Positions 16,763 through 25,714 of a DNA stretch of 61,466 nucleotides are shown piece by piece. The translations under genes were made by a program, and so were the position numbers. The stretch is from Methanomassiliicoccales archaeon (GTDB taxonomy: Archaea; Thermoplasmatota; Thermoplasmata; Methanomassiliicoccales; JACIVX01): the NCBI GenBank assembly GCA_038850735.1, contig JAWCLO010000002.1, positions 169,902 through 231,367 on the forward strand. The letters are read 5' to 3'. Under the pieces are notes generated by a model that ran no database searches, had not been told where the DNA came from, and saw only the letters and a program-made list of their open reading frames with translations. Positions within the stretch are counted from its first letter, which is position 1; every line of letters starts with the position of its first letter.

Positions 16763-17699
16763 CAGTTCTCCCTTCAGTCATCGAAAGCTTTGCTTTTTCA
16801 ATCATTTCAACAGTTCGCACGCCAATGAGACCGCTGTTCATCGTTTCGGTTAAGGGATCGCCTATCGACTTGATAAAATGAAGAAGTTCCGTTTGAATAG
16901 TATTGTTTCTTTCAATTCCAAGTTTATACAAATACCCGCTTTCATAAACAGTCACTTCTTGAGCGACTGCATCAATAACGCAGCATCTTCTTTCCCCAAC
17001 AATCTCTATCTGTCTTGTCTTCCTAGGTGCGAGCCAACTAAGAATTGCTGTTGCTAATTCGCCTGTCGGCAATTCAGAAATGATGTATGCTGTTTCTTCC
17101 AGTTGCTTGCGCCTAAATGGTCGTGCCGTACAACTTATTCTAGCTGGCCATATATCGGTTAAAAAATTGATGATATCGAAATAATGAGGCGCTAGGTCCA
17201 CAATCACATCCCTATCAGGATAAGGTGGCTCTAAATTGACCCAATATAGATTCATCAAGAAAAGTCGCCCAAAGAATCTCTCTCGAATTAATCTTCTCAC
17301 TTCAGCAAGGGCATTATTGAAGCGATAGATATGACCAACAGAGAGGGTAAGATTCTTTTTCCGGGCAATTTCCACCAATTCCTTTCCCTCATCTGATCTT
17401 AGGGTCATCGGTTTTTCAACAAGCACGTGCTTTCCAGCATTCAGCGCATCCCTGCATACTTGGTAGTGAAGGCTGTTGGGCACGCATACATTCACCGCTA
17501 TGATCGATTCGTCCTCAAGCAATTCGTGATAATCTGGGGTTAAAATTTCAATCCCATACCTTTCTTTGCAATACTCGAGATTCTTCTCATCAATATCCGC
17601 AACCCCTCGCACCTTAACTCCTGGTATTCCTCCATATTCATCGACAATCTTTCGCCCCCAATACCCAACGCCAATCACTCCGATATCAAATCTTCTCAT
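16740..17699 (-). CDS. Gfo/Idh/MocA oxidoreductase, WbpB/WlbA-like
   Basis: NAD(P)-dependent sugar dehydrogenase of 319 residues. The Rossmann motif is GVIGVGYWGRKIVDEYGG at the N-terminus and the family motif is EKPMTL (near residue 95), holding the catalytic lysine. Set between a DegT aminotransferase and an acetyltransferase, it most likely oxidises C3 of a UDP-N-acetylhexosaminuronate, like WbpB/WlbA, so that the aminotransferase can place an amino group there. The function is inferred from this gene order. Its start overlaps the aminotransferase stop by four bases (ATGA), indicating translational coupling. Confidence 0.88.
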   Translation of the reverse strand: MRRFDIGVIGVGYWGRKIVDEYGGIPGVKVRGVADIDEKNLEYCKERYGIEILTPDYHELLEDESIIAVNVCVPNSLHYQVCRDALNAGKHVLVEKPMTLRSDEGKELVEIARKKNLTLSVGHIYRFNNALAEVRRLIRERFFGRLFLMNLYWVNLEPPYPDRDVIVDLAPHYFDIINFLTDIWPARISCTARPFRRKQLEETAYIISELPTGELATAILSWLAPRKTRQIEIVGERRCCVIDAVAQEVTVYESGYLYKLGIERNNTIQTELLHFIKSIGDPLTETMNSGLIGVRTVEMIEKAKLSMTEGRTVDTDIQR

Positions 17700-18802
17700 C
17701 TCACGGTTCCCCCATAAAAGTCAGCGATTTTCTCACATATGTAATCGACTTCGTGTGAAGTTAGAGCAGGATACATCGGCAGAGAAAGGACTTCCCTTGA
17801 AATTCTCTCGCTCATTGAAAAACTCCCCTCTTGGTAATTATAAGTGCTACGATAGATGGGCTGGAGATGTATCGGTATTGGATAATGAATGCCACACTCA
17901 ATGCCATTGGCTTCCAGATATTGTGCTAATTCGTTTCTTTTTTGACAACGAATGACAAACAAATGAAAGACTGGACGAATATCAGCTGAGCCCATGGGAG
18001 GAAGCTTTATTTCTTCAATGTTCCCCAGCTTGGAAACATAGCGTTTCGCTATCGATCTCCTTCGTTCGTTCCATTCTTCAATATGTTTCAATTGGACGAG
18101 GCCTATTGCGGCATTAACTGTGTTAAGTCTTGCAGTGAAGCCAAAGACATCATGAAGATATCGCGATGCTCGCCCACAATCCCTCAGTTTCCTCAATTTC
18201 GATGCGAGCACGCTGTCATTCGTTGTGACCATTCCTCCATCTCCCGCAACAGTTAGATTCTTCGTAGGATAGAAAGAAAAGCATCCTGCCTCGCCGAATG
18301 AGCCAATTCTCCTTCCTTTGTAAATAGCGCCATGAGCTTGCGCAGCATCTTCGACAATGACAAGACCTTTTCTTCTCGCGATATCTTTGATGTCATCCAT
18401 AGGACATGGATATCCGTAAAGGTGTACTGGAAGAATTCCGCAGGTCTTCTCAGAGATTCTTCCAATTACCTGAGCCGGATCAATGCAGTACGTCCCTTCG
18501 TCCACATCTGCAAACACCGGAATCCCTTCAGAATAGACTATCGAATTTGCCGTAGCAATAAATGAAAGAGGAGTTGTAATTATCTCCTTTCCTCGGACAT
18601 TGAGCCCCATCAGTGCAAGGACGAGAGCAGCGGTGCCCGAAGAAACAGCAACGGCACAATCTGTTCCAATATACTTAGCGAATTGCTCTTCGAACTTGTA
18701 CACGCTTTCACCGAGTACGAGCCTCTCATTCCTCAGTGCGTTAGAGGCAGCATCTATCATTTCATCTGTGATGAGCGGTTTGCTGAGTGGAATTCTATTC
18801 AT
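17696..18802 (-). CDS. DegT/DnrJ/EryC1/StrS aminotransferase, WbpE-like
   Basis: PLP-dependent sugar aminotransferase. The cofactor lysine is in SFYPTKNLTVAGDGGM (near residue 180), and the PLP-phosphate segment SSGTAALVLALMGL is near residue 60. It should transaminate the 3-keto sugar made by the adjacent oxidoreductase. The open frame runs to 18913, but I place the start at ATG 18802: GGTGA lies seven bases before it, it follows the acetyltransferase stop closely, and MNRIPLSKPLI is the standard N-terminus. The longer version adds 37 residues that overlap the upstream gene. Confidence 0.92.
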   Translation of the reverse strand: MNRIPLSKPLITDEMIDAASNALRNERLVLGESVYKFEEQFAKYIGTDCAVAVSSGTAALVLALMGLNVRGKEIITTPLSFIATANSIVYSEGIPVFADVDEGTYCIDPAQVIGRISEKTCGILPVHLYGYPCPMDDIKDIARRKGLVIVEDAAQAHGAIYKGRRIGSFGEAGCFSFYPTKNLTVAGDGGMVTTNDSVLASKLRKLRDCGRASRYLHDVFGFTARLNTVNAAIGLVQLKHIEEWNERRRSIAKRYVSKLGNIEEIKLPPMGSADIRPVFHLFVIRCQKRNELAQYLEANGIECGIHYPIPIHLQPIYRSTYNYQEGSFSMSERISREVLSLPMYPALTSHEVDYICEKIADFYGGTVR

Positions 18803-18809
18803 GCTATTT

Positions 18810-19289
18810 TCACCTTTTAAGCGAGTTTTCAAATTTCCTAACGACCTTGGCGGGATTGCCCACGACGAGCGTATTTGGCGGCACATCTCGCGTGACCACT
18901 GACCCAGCGCCAATCATTGCATTCTCGCCGATGGTCACACCGCAGATCACAACCGCCCCTGCACCTATGGAAGCGCCACGCTTCACTAGAGTGGGGACCA
19001 CCGTCCAATCTCCGACAGCTCTTGGATAAATGTCATTAGTGAAGACAACATGGGGACCAACAAAGACCTCATCCTCTATCGTCACACCGGATGGAATAAA
19101 AGAATAGGCTTCAATCTTACATCTGTTGCCAATCTTCACGCCTCGCTGAATTTCTACAAACGCTGCGATCTTGCAATCACGTCCGATACTGCAACCATAG
19201 AGGTTGACGAAGTTTCTGATGATCGTTCCTTCGCCAATCGTGCAATCCTCAATTGAATAGTATCTGGCTAAAAGTTTCATTTTCAACAA
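18810..19289 (-). CDS. Hexapeptide-repeat acetyltransferase, WbpD/WlbB-like
   Basis: Left-handed beta-helix acyltransferase of 159 residues with clear hexapeptide repeats (CTIGEGTIIRNFVNLYGCSIG, from about residue 16) and the C-terminal MIGAGSVVTRDVPPNTLVVGNPAKVV. It is the usual size of the WbpD/WlbB enzymes that acetylate the 3-amino group of UDP-linked aminouronates. It is the first gene of the operon with the aminotransferase, oxidoreductase and GT4, which supports the assignment. Divergent from the GT2 gene at 19427. Confidence 0.88.
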   Translation of the reverse strand: MLKMKLLARYYSIEDCTIGEGTIIRNFVNLYGCSIGRDCKIAAFVEIQRGVKIGNRCKIEAYSFIPSGVTIEDEVFVGPHVVFTNDIYPRAVGDWTVVPTLVKRGASIGAGAVVICGVTIGENAMIGAGSVVTRDVPPNTLVVGNPAKVVRKFENSLKR

Positions 19290-19426
19290 GCAACGCTTTC
19301 AGGGCATTAATACCTTATGCATGCGTAATTTTCTCATATTTGATTTCCAGCGGAGAGGATCCATAATAGAAGTTACAAGGACCTATCGAAATAGTGATAA
19401 GCTTCGGAATACTTATCCAGTGCAAG

Positions 19427-20230
19427 ATGCTTATTAGTGTTGTTCTCAACATAATGAACGAGGAGAGAAATATTTCCGATCTTCTTGATAGCCTCGTAGT
19501 TCAGGAGATGCCTATTGAAATCATCGTCGTCGACGCAGGTAGCAAAGATAGAACAAGAGAGATCGTGAAGGCTTACGCTCAGAGATACCAATTTGTCAAA
19601 ATGTATGTAAAACCCGGCACTCGAGGCGAAAGCACAAACTACGGAATTTCGAAAGCAACAGGGAATATTATAGCGTTCACTGGCGGTGACTGCATCGTTA
19701 ACCCATTCTGGGCGAAGGAACTCCGAAAGACTATTGCAGAAGGAGCGGATATCGTTGCCGGTAGAACAATCAATTTAGGGCCTGAAGCATGGGAGGATTT
19801 GGAACGCGTTGAGTTGTATCACAAGGGATTCGATGTTTCGTATCCTAGTTGCAACATGGCATTCCGCAGGGAAGTTCTTGAAAAGGTCGGAGGATTTGAT
19901 CCTTGGTTCATAACAGCAGAGGACATAGATCTAAATTACAGAGCGGTCGAAGCAGGCTTTTCAATAAAATATAATCCAAATGCCATAGTTTATCATAGAA
20001 CGAAAGGAACGATTTACAAATTCTTTAAACAAGCGTTTTGGAATGGCGTCGGCAGAAAACAGCTGACGCTAAAGCATGGTAAGCTCTGGAGCTCTTATGA
20101 TCCCATCAAGATGTTTAAACAAAAGGTGAACACCTGGTCTTTGTTAAGACTTACTTGTGCCCTCTTGGGATATGTGGGCTTTAAGTTATTTGGCGACAGG
20201 GGACCCTATGTGAAGCGACAAAATAACTAG
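19427..20230 (+). CDS. Glycosyltransferase family 2
   Basis: GT-A fold glycosyltransferase. It begins MLISVVLNIMNEERN and shows IEIIVVDAGSKDRTREIV (nucleotide binding), a variant DxD region in AFTGGDCIVNP, and a later ED motif in WFITAEDIDLNYRAVEAG. No membrane anchor is obvious apart from a weak hydrophobic stretch near the end. The frame is open from 19394, but the 11 extra residues precede the first strand, so ATG 19427 is preferred. It follows a divergent promoter region shared with the acetyltransferase operon and belongs to the glycan cluster. Confidence 0.86.
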   Translation: MLISVVLNIMNEERNISDLLDSLVVQEMPIEIIVVDAGSKDRTREIVKAYAQRYQFVKMYVKPGTRGESTNYGISKATGNIIAFTGGDCIVNPFWAKELRKTIAEGADIVAGRTINLGPEAWEDLERVELYHKGFDVSYPSCNMAFRREVLEKVGGFDPWFITAEDIDLNYRAVEAGFSIKYNPNAIVYHRTKGTIYKFFKQAFWNGVGRKQLTLKHGKLWSSYDPIKMFKQKVNTWSLLRLTCALLGYVGFKLFGDRGPYVKRQNN

Positions 20231-20314
20231 CAAAAACTCAAATTGGTTTTCTTGAGAAAATTGTGAGAGGGGGAACGTATTTTTTAACAACTATGACAAT
20301 CAACATTGGGGATC

Positions 20315-20995
20315 ATGCTGAGAATCTCAATTATCATTCCAACAATGAATGAGGAGCAATCAATTGGAAAAGTGATCGACAGTATTCATGCTACAATGAT
20401 TAAAACCCATATGGAATATGAGATACTGGTAGTAGATACTAATTCGAAGGATAGAACACGTGAGATTGCAAAAGAAAAGGGCGCCGTTATCATCGACGAG
20501 CCACGGCGAGGCTATGGTCGAGCTTATAAAACTGGATTTGAGATGTCTAAGGGTGATATTATTGTCACCTTAGACGCTGATTGCACATACCCAGCTGAGG
20601 CAATTCCCGAACTAGTAAGGATTTTAGAAAGTACAAGCATTGATTTTCTCACGACAAACCGTTTTGCCAATATGGAAAAGGGAGCAATGAGCATCAAACA
20701 TCGGTTCGGAAACTGGATACTCACAAATACTCTAAACATCCTATTCGGTATGAAAATCAAAGACTCGCAAAGTGGAATGTGGGTTTTTAGAAAGGAGTGC
20801 CTAAAAAATTTTGTTTTGAGAAGTGACGGGATGCCCTTTTCTGAAGAGATCAAAATCGAAGCTTTCAATAAGGTAAAGACAATCGAATATCCTATACATT
20901 ATAAGAGGCGGGTAGGAAAAGTCAAACTTTCATCATGGCGGGATGGATGGGAAAATCTCTTGTTCCTCTTTAAGAAGAAATTTTCACGGGTGTGA
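20315..20995 (+). CDS. Glycosyltransferase family 2, dolichol-phosphate mannosyltransferase-like
   Basis: GT2 enzyme of 226 residues resembling soluble Dpm1 and archaeal polyprenyl-phosphate sugar transferases. Motifs: IIIPTMNEEQSIGKVI, YEILVVDTNSKDRT, the DxD motif VTLDADCTYPAE (near residue 88), and a DSQSGMWVFRKE acceptor-loop signature. It should charge a polyprenyl phosphate with a sugar for N-glycosylation. A TATA-like TATTTTTTAAC (20278-20288) fits a nearly leaderless ATG at 20315 better than the upstream in-frame TTG at 20306. Confidence 0.88.
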   Translation: MLRISIIIPTMNEEQSIGKVIDSIHATMIKTHMEYEILVVDTNSKDRTREIAKEKGAVIIDEPRRGYGRAYKTGFEMSKGDIIVTLDADCTYPAEAIPELVRILESTSIDFLTTNRFANMEKGAMSIKHRFGNWILTNTLNILFGMKIKDSQSGMWVFRKECLKNFVLRSDGMPFSEEIKIEAFNKVKTIEYPIHYKRRVGKVKLSSWRDGWENLLFLFKKKFSRV

Positions 20996-21002
20996 GTTCA
21001 TT

Positions 21003-21554
21003 TTAGTGCTGTGTGTTCACTTTGCCCTCTAGATAATCACACACAAATCGAAGACTTCTATAAAGCACATCCCGTGCTTCCTTATTAAATAGGCAAGCTG
21101 CAGGATGATATGTTGGAAGAATCAGAATCTTCCTTCCCAAAACATCCGTCTCATACAATCTATTCGCTTCCTCAATTAGCCTGACTTCTCTTCCGAGCAG
21201 ATCGAGGCAGGCCGTCCTCCCCAGCGCCACTACGAGTTCTTTGCCTTCGAGCTCTTCGGCTAGGTAGACAAAACAAGCTTCCATTTCGTCACTTTTCGGT
21301 CGGCGATTTGCTGGTGGTCTGCATTTCACGACATTTGTAATGAATACTTTTTGCCTCGATAAGCCTGCCTTAGCCATCAATGTATCAAGCATCCTACCGG
21401 CTCTCCCAACAAACGGCCTTCCCAACATGTCTTCAGTCTTGCCAGGTGCCTCTCCCAGCAGGCAAACCCTAGATTCAGGATTACCATCAGGTGGGACGAT
21501 TTGACGGCGATTACGAGCAAGATGGCATCGCGTGCATCCCATATCGAGTTTCAT
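21003..21554 (-). CDS. udg: Type 4 uracil-DNA glycosylase (Fe-S)
   Basis: Removes uracil from DNA as the first step of base excision repair. The four cluster cysteines of the family are seen: C7 and C10 (GCTRCHLARNR), C78 (VVKCRPPANRRP) and C94, with the typical 16-residue spacing between the last two. The active-site motif is GEAPGKTEDMLGRPFVG (34-50) and the C-terminal motif is LPTYHPAACLF. The length (183) is normal. It is the last gene of a four-gene operon (xpd, carS, pyrE, udg) and starts four bases after pyrE. Confidence 0.93.
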   Translation of the reverse strand: MKLDMGCTRCHLARNRRQIVPPDGNPESRVCLLGEAPGKTEDMLGRPFVGRAGRMLDTLMAKAGLSRQKVFITNVVKCRPPANRRPKSDEMEACFVYLAEELEGKELVVALGRTACLDLLGREVRLIEEANRLYETDVLGRKILILPTYHPAACLFNKEARDVLYRSLRFVCDYLEGKVNTQH

Positions 21555-21558
21555 ATCA

Positions 21559-22083
21559 TCAGCCTAACAGATCCATTGATTTTAGAAGAGGGATCAGTTC
21601 AATGTTTATTGATTTCAAGAAATCTTTCGCTCCTTCTTCTCTGTCTACGATAGCGATCACGTAATCGACGATCGCACCAGCATTCCTCAGTATCGTAGCC
21701 GCTTCTGATGCAGAGACTCCAGAAGTCACAACGTCTTCAATGATTATTATCCGCTCACCCTTTTCAACAATCCCTTCAATCATCTTTCCCGTTCCGTGAT
21801 CCTTTCTTTCTTTCCTTACCATTACGTATGGAATGCCAGTTTTCAAGGATACTGCAACAGCGAGCGGAATTGATCCGACTACCACACCTGCAATCTTGTC
21901 AAATCTTATCCCGTTTTTGCTGATAAGATTCACAATTTTATCAGCAATGATGGAGAGAATTGAAGGATCCGTTATCGCCCTTTTGATGTCAATGTAATAG
22001 GTGCTCTTCTTGCCTGATGCTAGTGTAAATTCCCCTAACAAAAGTGCTCCACATTTCATTAATGCGCGCTTAATTTCTTCCAT
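21559..22083 (-). CDS. pyrE: Orotate phosphoribosyltransferase
   Basis: Converts orotate and PRPP to OMP in pyrimidine synthesis. The PRPP-binding motif is IIIIEDVVTSGVSASEA in the C-terminal half, and the flexible loop is VRKERKDHGTGKMIEG. The frame is open from 22113, but the ATG at 22083 (MEEIKRALMKCGALL) falls four bases after the carS stop and gives the standard N-terminus. GGTGAT lies just upstream. Operon with carS, xpd and udg. Confidence 0.94.
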   Translation of the reverse strand: MEEIKRALMKCGALLLGEFTLASGKKSTYYIDIKRAITDPSILSIIADKIVNLISKNGIRFDKIAGVVVGSIPLAVAVSLKTGIPYVMVRKERKDHGTGKMIEGIVEKGERIIIIEDVVTSGVSASEAATILRNAGAIVDYVIAIVDREEGAKDFLKSINIELIPLLKSMDLLG

Positions 22084-22087
22084 TATA

Positions 22088-22651
22088 TCACCACGGGACA
22101 TTTTTCTTACCAATTTTGTAGCCTATAATATTCACTATCTTGTGGAGTATTGGCACAATTATGATCAGGGTAATGAGCGTCAAAACATGCTCATCGGCAA
22201 CGAAGTTGCTGATAAACCAATCGGGATAAAAAATCAAAATGACTACGATTGATCCCACCAGAAAATCGTATTGATCAAGACCTGGTGCTTTTGCACCTCT
22301 TGGAATGCCTAATCTGCGCTTTATGAATGAGCCACCCATATCGCCAAGTAATGAACCGACGGAAAGTGATGATACCACACCTATTCCGGTTTGCACAGAC
22401 TTGAAGCCCCAGAGATTATGAGGGTCGAATTGAAAGGCTATCAACAGCATAATAATCCCAAAAGAAATGCCGGCACAAACCCCCCCAATGAAGCCCAACC
22501 AGGTTTTTCCATCTCCTAAGATCCTCCTTCCTCCGATACACTTCCCGAAATCAATCGGGGGACCGCCACCGAAAAGCACAGCTGCAGGGTTTGGAATGAG
22601 GGCAGGTAGCATCAGCCAGATCCCACTGAAGGCTATTTTGAGGAGATCCAT
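22088..22651 (-). CDS. carS: CDP-archaeol synthase
   Basis: Transfers CMP from CTP to digeranylgeranylglyceryl phosphate in archaeal membrane lipid synthesis. An integral membrane protein of 187 residues with about five helices. Family markers are LIPNPAAVLFGGGPPIDFG and the cytosolic loop RRILGDGKTWLGFIGG, then GSFIKRRLGIPRGAKAPGLDQYDF. This family is specific to archaea and supports the assignment of the window. It starts 10 bases after the helicase stop. Confidence 0.94.
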   Translation of the reverse strand: MDLLKIAFSGIWLMLPALIPNPAAVLFGGGPPIDFGKCIGGRRILGDGKTWLGFIGGVCAGISFGIIMLLIAFQFDPHNLWGFKSVQTGIGVVSSLSVGSLLGDMGGSFIKRRLGIPRGAKAPGLDQYDFLVGSIVVILIFYPDWFISNFVADEHVLTLITLIIIVPILHKIVNIIGYKIGKKNVPW

Positions 22652-22661
22652 AGGCGGTTAT

Positions 22662-24641
22662 TCAGCCGTCCATGTATGAATTTTTCGCATTCTCTTGCTC
22701 CACTTTCAATGTATTTGCCCCCTTTTTTCGCTCTTCATAGAACTGAAGAATATCCTCTACAACATCTTTAGTAGGGAAAACTTCGACCCTGTCAGAGAAT
22801 TGCTTTGCTCTGCGGTCTAGAATGACAGCTGCACCTACGTCTCTTTCTGTTCTTATTAACCGACCTATTGCCTGGAGCATTCTCCTATAAGCAGGAGCCC
22901 TTACCGTGTACTCCCAACCTCGACCAAACTTCATTTCGTAGTAATGAAGTAACGATCTTTGCCTTGCAGTAGGTTTTGGATACGGTATGCCGATGATGAG
23001 AGCAAGCTCTAACTCGCGATCTGGAAAATCAAGACCCTCACTAATTCTTCCACCAGCGACAGCGAAAAGGATCGAGCCGTGAGCTGCGTCCTCCTTAAAT
23101 CGGGTCACAGTTTCCATCAGTTCTGTCTGGCTCATATCGCGCGATTCGATGTGAACCTTTCTTTTTATCCTTTGAAGAATTCCATTTGAAAGAAAGCGCT
23201 GCATTAGGCTGAATGATGGGAAAAAAACTACCGTATTGCGTTTTACCGCATTACAGATGTTAACTAAATAATCCCCCATCTTATCTATAATCTCCGGATC
23301 TCTTGTAACATCATCATATTTTGTTGTAACATCATCGATGAAGAATATCTTCCTATTTTTCTTTGGAAAGGGTGAGGGGATTGATTTCAAGGTTGTATCC
23401 ACAGGAAGACCTATCGAATCTCTATATTCGACAAGTGGGGAAAGGGTTCCTGACATATGAACAGAAGCCGCGCAATCAAGAAGGGGAGCAGTGGCTAATG
23501 AAGGATCTAGGCAATATCCCTCAAATGAGGGGGCCTCACCTCCCACGATGAGCTTAATGTAATACTGTTCATCAATATTCATCCAGAAATTCAAAAATGC
23601 TCCGAAGTTATATATATAAGATCTTGGCAGCCGACCAACTTCTTTTTTTCTCTCCCTGATGAGCTCGCCATAAATCATCATCTGGCGACTTGCCAATTCT
23701 AACATTCTTGAATTCAAAGTAAAGGCATGCATGAGATGCTCTTCCAAGAATCTCATGGGCACAAGTCCGTCTTCATCAAGCAGGTATTCATCGACTGCCA
23801 TTTGTAATGCGTGATCCACTTCCGACACAACATCAAGCACACTCAGCCCGTCCAAGATATCGATATTGCCAAACTCATCCGCTTCTCTTTGTACGAGCTG
23901 GAGTCCCCTTTCCGTCAAGTGGATGCTTTTAACATCTCTCCCATAGTCCGGCAGATTGTGTGCCTCATCCACGATTACAACTAATTCGGAAATCGGTTGA
24001 GATATCCAATCGAGGAGAGTTTCGCGTATGTACCCAACGAAAAAATAGGCGTATGGAGCTGTCACTACTGTTGCCTTGACGATCAACTCTTTTATTAGTT
24101 CATATGGACAAATTCCTCTTCTATCGCAATAGTCTACAAATTCCTCAACGCTTGGTATTTCGGACATAGCGTAATTTTCGATCTCATCAAACGGTGTTTC
24201 TATCGTGGCTTCGTAAAACTTACAACCTCCCTCGAGTTCTTCCACAGTCCTTCTTTTCTTTTCGGAGCAAAGCTTGGAAAGTTCCTCAGGCGTGCCTGAT
24301 CTGAGATCTGGATCACGCCTCACCAAAGGACACGTACTCTGTCTTCCTTGAATACCTATACCAAATACGCGATGTCGTTTGTTAATTTCTCTTAACTCCT
24401 TGAGTACCTGCTGCTGCTGTGCATTTGTCCTAGTAAGATAAAGCACCTTGTTGCTCTTTTCAAGAGATGCTTCGAGACATCCAACGAGCGCACAAATAGT
24501 CTTACCCGTTCCCGTTCCAGATTCTATGACAATATGACCTCTATTCCTTACAGCATTTCTAATGCCTTCGACCATCTCCAGCTGACCTTTTCGAGGTACG
24601 TACGGGAACAGATCCATCTGCTTGAATAAGTTTGCATTCAA
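22662..24641 (-). CDS. xpd: XPD/Rad3-type Fe-S DNA helicase
   Basis: Superfamily 2 5'-3' DNA helicase. Walker A is SGTGTGKTICAL (near residue 40), the DEAH box is VIVDEAHNLPDYG (near 222), and motif VI is QAIGRLIRTERDVG. Four cysteines between motifs Ia and II (about residues 103, 123, 138, 176) match the XPD 4Fe-4S domain, and the Arch domain follows. Archaeal XPD unwinds damaged DNA or R-loops; without TFIIH its pathway is uncertain. The ATG at residue 9 is an alternative start. First gene of the operon with carS, pyrE and udg. Confidence 0.93.
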   Translation of the reverse strand: MNANLFKQMDLFPYVPRKGQLEMVEGIRNAVRNRGHIVIESGTGTGKTICALVGCLEASLEKSNKVLYLTRTNAQQQQVLKELREINKRHRVFGIGIQGRQSTCPLVRRDPDLRSGTPEELSKLCSEKKRRTVEELEGGCKFYEATIETPFDEIENYAMSEIPSVEEFVDYCDRRGICPYELIKELIVKATVVTAPYAYFFVGYIRETLLDWISQPISELVVIVDEAHNLPDYGRDVKSIHLTERGLQLVQREADEFGNIDILDGLSVLDVVSEVDHALQMAVDEYLLDEDGLVPMRFLEEHLMHAFTLNSRMLELASRQMMIYGELIRERKKEVGRLPRSYIYNFGAFLNFWMNIDEQYYIKLIVGGEAPSFEGYCLDPSLATAPLLDCAASVHMSGTLSPLVEYRDSIGLPVDTTLKSIPSPFPKKNRKIFFIDDVTTKYDDVTRDPEIIDKMGDYLVNICNAVKRNTVVFFPSFSLMQRFLSNGILQRIKRKVHIESRDMSQTELMETVTRFKEDAAHGSILFAVAGGRISEGLDFPDRELELALIIGIPYPKPTARQRSLLHYYEMKFGRGWEYTVRAPAYRRMLQAIGRLIRTERDVGAAVILDRRAKQFSDRVEVFPTKDVVEDILQFYEERKKGANTLKVEQENAKNSYMDG

Positions 24642-24722
24642 TCAATATTCTTTCGGTGAGCTAATTGAAATTGAAAAACATCACAGTCAATCAGTAGGGT
24701 TTGTCAAATAAAAATATTCAAT

Positions 24723-25130
24723 TCAGTTTCTATGCCAGACATCGTCAGGAATTTCGTCGTAGACAGAGTCGGCACCGGCATCGGAATGCTTACTCGAGCC
24801 GTTCATCTCAAGTAATTCTAAAATTCTCTCCTTTCTGAAAAGCCAGTAATGAATTCGCCACTCCCTACCATCATATAGCGTTGTTTCCTCGCGCTCTGTG
24901 GTTAATATCCCTGTATCTTCCAACATGTAGAAGGCGTCACGATCCTCAGGCTCAAGGATGTTGTCAATGATCCTCTCACTGTATCCAAAGAAGTTCATTA
25001 TATGACTGGCCATTGCCCTTGCCTGCTCATCTGGCATTCCATTTCTATCAATACTGTTTCTAATGGCCTTCGCCAAATCATCAACGGTAAATGTTGATGA
25101 CCTACCGTTATTGCCATTATTCTTGGACAT
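24723..25130 (-). CDS. Small DUF6015-like conserved archaeal protein
   Basis: A hydrophilic protein of 135 residues, acidic at the C-terminus. An N-terminal helical part (FTVDDLAKAIRNSIDRNGM) and an internal FFGYSERIIDNILEPEDRDAFY precede LEDTGILTTEREETTLYDGREWRIHYW, which looks like the wing of a winged-helix fold. I match it tentatively to DUF6015, a short protein of Thermoplasmata and methanogens of unknown function. It lies upstream of and in the same direction as xpd, 80 bases away. Confidence 0.65.
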   Translation of the reverse strand: MSKNNGNNGRSSTFTVDDLAKAIRNSIDRNGMPDEQARAMASHIMNFFGYSERIIDNILEPEDRDAFYMLEDTGILTTEREETTLYDGREWRIHYWLFRKERILELLEMNGSSKHSDAGADSVYDEIPDDVWHRN

Positions 25131-25332
25131 GACAGCTCACTCCGCGCATCTGAAGATCATCAGAATTTCTTATTGTTAAGAAGTTACGAGTTGAAATTTG
25201 GAGGGACGGTATTTAAAGGTTTTGGGATTCTTCTTAATTGAAAACCAACTATCTTATCTAATTTAAGGTAATATTAGCTAATTTCATCAAATACCAATAA
25301 TCTTTTGTATATTGCGTTTTGTACAAATAATC

Positions 25333-25623
25333 ATGATCGCGGAGTTTAGTATTGTGCCTATTGGCAAAGGTGAGAGCTTAAGCAGATATGTAGCTGAGTG
25401 CATTAAAATCGTAAAAGAAAGCGGCATAAGGTATCAATTAACACCAATGTGTACAATTCTTGAGGGAGATTACGATGAAGTGATGGATGTCATCAAGAAG
25501 TGTCACATCAGGATCATGGGCATGTGTAATAGGGTTCTCACGACAATCAAGATCGATGACAGAAGAGGAAAAGAAGACGCAATGACTCAAAAAGTTAGAA
25601 GCGTTGAAGAAAAGATTGCATGA
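25333..25623 (+). CDS. MTH1187/YkoF-family thiamine-binding protein
   Basis: A ferredoxin-like small protein (96 residues) of the UPF0045/MTH1187 family, with the signature start AEFSIVPIGKGESLSRYVAE and the central YQLTPMCTILEGDYDEVM. Family members bind thiamine or a related ligand and form tetramers; a physiological role is not clear. The frame is open from 25312, but the ATG at 25333 gives the standard start. It sits alone between two divergent or convergent minus-strand genes. Confidence 0.85.
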   Translation: MIAEFSIVPIGKGESLSRYVAECIKIVKESGIRYQLTPMCTILEGDYDEVMDVIKKCHIRIMGMCNRVLTTIKIDDRRGKEDAMTQKVRSVEEKIA

Positions 25624-25714
25624 CCTTGCAATTATTCACAATCTAACATTAAAGAATGCAATTTTCCGCTTTGGATTTTATTTGAAGATATGTTGGCTCG
25701 TGATTGATTCATGG

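Noticed and set aside
18803-18913. Longer form of the DegT aminotransferase starting at 18913
   Set aside because: The 37 extra residues overlap the acetyltransferase gene and have no family support; GGTGA marks ATG 18802.
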